Source: Candidatus [Bacteroides] periocalifornicus (GTDB taxonomy: Bacteria > Bacteroidota > Bacteroidia > Bacteroidales > CAJPTX01). From it: 17,672 nt of DNA. The translations under genes were made by a program, and so were the position numbers. Below the pieces are notes generated by a model. The model had not been told where the DNA came from and did no database searches. It saw only the letters and a list, made by a program, of their open reading frames with translations. The stretch covers positions 4,230 through 21,901 of the forward strand of contig LIIK01000041.1 of the NCBI GenBank assembly GCA_001421095.1, written 5' to 3'. Of this stretch, positions 15,209 to 17,672 are shown one piece after another; the first letter of the stretch is position 1; the number at the start of each line of letters is the position of its first letter.

Positions 15209-15250
15209 GGTTAGGGAGGGCACTCGCTGCGCTCGGCACCTCCCCTACCA
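15209..15250 (+). repeat. Dispersed hairpin repeat, module B
   Basis: GGTTAGGGAGGGCACTCG at the left and CGGCACCTCCCCTACC at the right fold back on each other with few mismatches around a GC-rich tip, making a compact hairpin of about 41 nt. The reverse complement matches the decayed copy at 13366-13405, and the right end matches 1-15. Confidence 0.75.
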
Positions 15251-15375
15251 AGGTGCTATGGCTAATCTCGCCAATTGATAGAAATGGGATTTTCTTCTGC
15301 AAACCTCACATAAACGCCATGTCGCTACGCACCCCCTTCCCCGCAGACGGGCCATCAATGCCCGACCCCACGGTC

Positions 15376-15410
15376 TTTGTAGCGACGTGGCGCGCCGCGT
15401 CGCGATTAAA
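15376..15410 (+). repeat. Dispersed palindromic repeat, module A
   Basis: TTTGTAGCGACGTGGCGCGC and then CGCGTCGCGATTAAA form a near-consensus copy. It faces the minus-strand copy at 15433 across about 22 bp, so the two can form a large stem. Confidence 0.8.
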
Positions 15411-15432
15411 GGAGCGCATTGCTGCATTATCA

Positions 15433-15488
15433 ATCACGGCACGCTGCGTCGCTACCATCTTCGAGAGATGGAATTTCTTGATTAAACC
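15433..15488 (-). repeat. Module A with a longer duplicated flank (second copy)
   Basis: This is the second copy of the segment at 14671-14733. It lacks six bases in the palindrome (ATCACGGCACG against ATCACGACGCGGCACG) and has CTTCGAGAG for CTTCAAGAG. Confidence 0.8.
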
Positions 15489-15604
15489 CTCTTTACCTCT
15501 AGAAAAGGAAGACCATAACCGATTGACCCCGCCCGGGCCTTTCGCCGCGGTTTCCCTTTTGGAATACGGCGGTTTAAACCCTATTCTTTCGTCTCTCGGA
15601 GGAC

Positions 15605-15633
15605 GTAGCGACGCGGCGCGCCGCGTCGTAATC
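15605..15633 (+). repeat. Dispersed palindromic repeat, module A (perfect palindrome)
   Basis: Positions 15609-15628 are a perfect 20-bp palindrome built on GGCGCGCC. It faces the minus-strand copy at 15695-15734. Confidence 0.8.
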
Positions 15634-15694
15634 CAAATGCCGGCCGCATCCTGAAATGGGATTCCGCGAAACCCGCATAAACGATGCGCCACCC

Positions 15695-15734
15695 TTAATC
15701 GCGACGCGGCGCGCCACGTCGCGACAAACGCCCT
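15695..15734 (-). repeat. Dispersed palindromic repeat, module A
   Basis: TTAATCGCGACGCGGCGCGC and then CACGTCGCGACAAACGCCCT form a full copy. A half copy (CGCTACAAACGCC, 15755-15767) follows and ends exactly at the stop codon of the methyltransferase gene. Confidence 0.8.
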
Positions 15735-15767
15735 CCGCAGCGTCCTAAGCTCCTCGCTACAAACGCC

Positions 15768-17672
15768 TCACCCCAGCAGGAAACCGTGTTCGTACACCTT
15801 GGGCTCTATTTTCTTTGCCAGCGCCTTAAGCCTTTCGCGCAGTGTGGAGATCAGCTCGGTGTAGCGGGCATCGTCGCTCTTGGGGTTCATGTGGCCGTTG
15901 GGCTTGGAGCCCTGGAAGTGCAACCTAATGTCATAGAGGGCGGCGTTGGGATTGGCATTCGGCTGGGCGTGGTAGTAGCGCCAGAGGTCGCGGCCGGCAT
16001 CCAGCACCGCGCCCGCCTCGGGCGAGAAGACGATGGGCTCTCTGGGTATCAGATCCATGCTCTCCGCGAAGAGGTCGCCCGATTCACCCTCCTTCCTGCC
16101 AAGCTTGCCAGAGAGGAAATCAACCATGAAATGTGAAGAAAACTTCTCCTTGGCATCCACCTCGTACTCGGTAAATGGAATCCAGTGGTTGATGCCATAC
16201 TGTGCTTGAACCATGTTCTTGTCGTGGAACAGCAGGTACACCAAGGCATCGCCCAGGAATAGTCGATCTCGCGTCCACCCACTATGCGGGGCGAGGTATT
16301 GGTCTTTATCCAGATACCATTTGTGCGCAATGCTCTTTCTAACAGCATAATAGCAGGCTACTATCAGCAGATTGCAAGCACCAATACGGGTATGCCGCCC
16401 TCCCTTCTTCTTTCGTTTCTCGATGTTTTCTACGAATACGGCATCATTATTCTGAAAGTCGCTTCCAGATGATGCCATGCTGCCAATGGATGATTGGATA
16501 GCGGGTTCAGCTCCTTGAGCTAGCCATTCGCTTATGAGTGTTTCCCCGTCATAACAAGTAATAGGTTTGCGGGTAATGAGATCTCCTTTTGCGCTGTAGA
16601 CTTCTGCCTCTTGCGTGGCTATGCGCTGATTTATATCGGTATTCCAGATTTTGAATCCAATGGCGAATTGCCCGATTACGTTGTCAAAAGTATCGGCGGG
16701 TACCAAAAAAATTTTCTCGAGCTTCGCTAGGAAAAATGATCTGAATTCAGAGAAATTGGGAGCTTGCAGAATTTTCAACGTTGAAAACTCCGCAAGCTTG
16801 CAGCTAGGAATCTCCCAGTAGATCCGAGCGATAAACTGGGCGAAGAGTTCGGCAGAGGCACGCCCCATCCTTTTCTGGTAGTCATCGTGAATCCTACTGG
16901 TGTGTACACCCCTTCGCCCCTTCCCTACCTTGGCATCCCCCTCTGCGTAGGGCGGGTTCATGTACACCACCAGCTTTTTCCGCCGCTCTGGGTCGTCTAC
17001 TATGGCCCGCAACTCGGCGGGGAGCTTGTCAAATGAATCGTTCAGGAAGTCGAACTGGAAGACGTGGGATTCCAGGAGGTTCGCGCCGTTGCGGATGCGG
17101 TCCCGCATCACGCCCACGTCCTGCTGGTCCAGGGTGCTCGCCCAGATGTTGTACTTGTTGGTGAGCCCATTCAGCAGATTCCCAGTGCCAGCGGCGGGGT
17201 CCCACACGGTGTACTCCTCCTGCCAGTCCTCGCCCAGGGTGTCGGCCAGGTATTTTTGCGAGAGCTCCACCCACTGCCGGGGGGTGAAGAAGCTGCCCTT
17301 GCGCTCGCGGATGTCCTGGGGCACCAGGAGGTCGCGCCGGGCCACCAGGAAGTCCCAGTAGACCTCTGCGGGCGGGCGCACGTAGCGATTCCAGAACTGG
17401 GTGTGCGCGCGCTGATTGTCGGTGAAGTGGGCCTCCGCGCTGGTGAAGAGCCCGCTCTCGTCCACCTTCCGGTTGAGGGTGTAGCGGTCGTGCTCCAGCA
17501 GCACGAAGAGCTTGTCCTTCAGGGTTTTGTTCTCCTCTGAGAGCACGTCGGCCAGGAAGAAGTCGCCATCGATAATGCCGTGGCTCTGCAAGCGGTCCCA
17601 GTCCACGCCAATGGTGGGCTTCACGGCCTCGAGCCACCGGTTGTAGATGCTGATGAAGTTGTTCTTGTCGAT
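15768..17672 (-). CDS. Adenine-specific DNA methyltransferase, gamma class (5'-partial)
   Basis: This is a large N6-adenine DNA methyltransferase of the type IIG/ISP-like, single-polypeptide kind. The reading frame stays open to the right edge of the window (peptide begins IDKNNFISIYNRWLEAVKP), so the true start is outside; 634 residues are visible. In this numbering SFFTPRQWVELSQKYL (127-142) precedes SAM motif I, WDPAAGTGN (157-165). The catalytic motif IV is NPPY (239-242). The region after about 320 probably includes target recognition. The C-terminus (YELISTLRERLK-like helix, then KIEPKVYEHGFL) resembles those of large stand-alone methyltransferases. No nuclease motif can be seen, but an N-terminal domain could lie outside. 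GC content is high in 16900-17672 and clearly lower in about 16300-16880, which suggests an exchanged middle segment. The stop codon abuts the repeat block. Confidence 0.85.
   Translation of the reverse strand: MDKNNFISIYNRWLEAVKPTIGVDWDRLQSHGIIDGDFFLADVLSEENKTLKDKLFVLLEHDRYTLNRKVDESGLFTSAEAHFTDNQRAHTQFWNRYVRPPAEVYWDFLVARRDLLVPQDIRERKGSFFTPRQWVELSQKYLADTLGEDWQEEYTVWDPAAGTGNLLNGLTNKYNIWASTLDQQDVGVMRDRIRNGANLLESHVFQFDFLNDSFDKLPAELRAIVDDPERRKKLVVYMNPPYAEGDAKVGKGRRGVHTSRIHDDYQKRMGRASAELFAQFIARIYWEIPSCKLAEFSTLKILQAPNFSEFRSFFLAKLEKIFLVPADTFDNVIGQFAIGFKIWNTDINQRIATQEAEVYSAKGDLITRKPITCYDGETLISEWLAQGAEPAIQSSIGSMASSGSDFQNNDAVFVENIEKRKKKGGRHTRIGACNLLIVACYYAVRKSIAHKWYLDKDQYLAPHSGWTRDRLFLGDALVYLLFHDKNMVQAQYGINHWIPFTEYEVDAKEKFSSHFMVDFLSGKLGRKEGESGDLFAESMDLIPREPIVFSPEAGAVLDAGRDLWRYYHAQPNANPNAALYDIRLHFQGSKPNGHMNPKSDDARYTELISTLRERLKALAKKIEPKVYEHGFLLG

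Larger units (their letters stand above)
14327..15767. other. 1.4-kb repeat-rich noncoding region
   Basis: Between the dehydrogenase promoter and the methyltransferase gene I find no credible protein gene. The stretch contains seven full or near-full copies of palindromic module A plus a half copy, two copies of hairpin module B, and a longer duplicated segment (14671-14733 and 15433-15488). There is also a C9A7 tract (14757-14772), an orphan terminator (14866-14900), a very GC-rich block with strong hairpins (about 14901-15180), and a repeated GAAATGGGATT...CATAAACG pattern (15281-15316 and 15653-15683). Overlapping open frames on both strands follow the GC-rich composition and have arginine/proline-rich, low-complexity translations. 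Confidence 0.7.

Noticed and set aside
14864..15302. Several overlapping open frames of 78-119 codons on both strands in the GC-rich block
   Set aside because: Translations are Arg/Pro/Ala-rich and low in complexity, frames overlap on both strands, and they run through hairpins and repeat modules. GC-rich DNA lacks stop codons by chance.
15151..15692. Open frames of 167 codons (plus) and 128 codons (minus) between the GC-rich block and the methyltransferase gene
   Set aside because: They read through module A and B copies and show no domain, start signal or codon pattern like the neighbouring genes.
14408..15767. CRISPR array
   Set aside because: Repeats are palindromic, in both orientations, unevenly spaced (about 20 to 500 bp) and of variable length. 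There are no uniform spacers and no cas genes.

Overview
The window is a roughly 17.7 kb piece of a Bacteroidales chromosome, probably Porphyromonadaceae-like. The family assignment is an inference. It rests on a Bacteroidetes-type short phosphatidylserine decarboxylase, a tig-clpP pair, an rnf operon in the order rseC-like/B/C/D/G/E/A, mostly weak Shine-Dalgarno sites, and two perfect matches to the Bacteroidetes -7 promoter box (TAnnTTTG).

Layout. Positions 1-110 hold two intergenic repeat modules. Positions 252-6925 carry plus-strand housekeeping genes: psd (phospholipid synthesis), tig and clpP (protein folding and turnover), and efp (translation). A compact three-gene unit follows, encoding a GAF/SpoIIE phosphatase, an FMN split-barrel protein and an NAD-dependent epimerase. 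A terminator-like hairpin at 6969-6996 and a promoter-like box at 7013-7020 separate this from the rnf operon (7148-13137). That operon encodes a full six-subunit Rnf complex, a membrane ferredoxin:NAD+ oxidoreductase that pumps ions, preceded by a SoxR-reducing/RseC-family protein. It ends in a strong intrinsic terminator (13162-13189). A minus-strand short-chain dehydrogenase lies at 13500-14267 with its own promoter-like sequence. The window closes with a minus-strand gamma-class adenine-N6 DNA methyltransferase (15768-17672) that runs off the right edge.

The most unusual part is the noncoding DNA around the dehydrogenase. About 1.5 kb upstream of it (14327-15767), about 300 bp downstream of it (13190-13499) and the first 110 bp of the window share dispersed palindromic modules. 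Module A (about 30-40 bp, core GCGACGYGGCGCGCCRCGTCGC) occurs at least ten times and is largely arranged in converging inverted pairs. Module B (about 40-70 bp, GGTTAGGGAGGG...CCTCCCCTACC) is a hairpin present four times. Copies downstream of the dehydrogenase are decayed. No transposase is encoded here, so these look like non-autonomous REP/BIME-like or MITE-like elements. The block also contains an extremely GC-rich stretch (about 14901-15180), a perfect 14-bp hairpin and an orphan intrinsic terminator.

The protein-coding content is otherwise conventional. The candidates for something undescribed are the repeat system, the orphan terminator and the mosaic methyltransferase.
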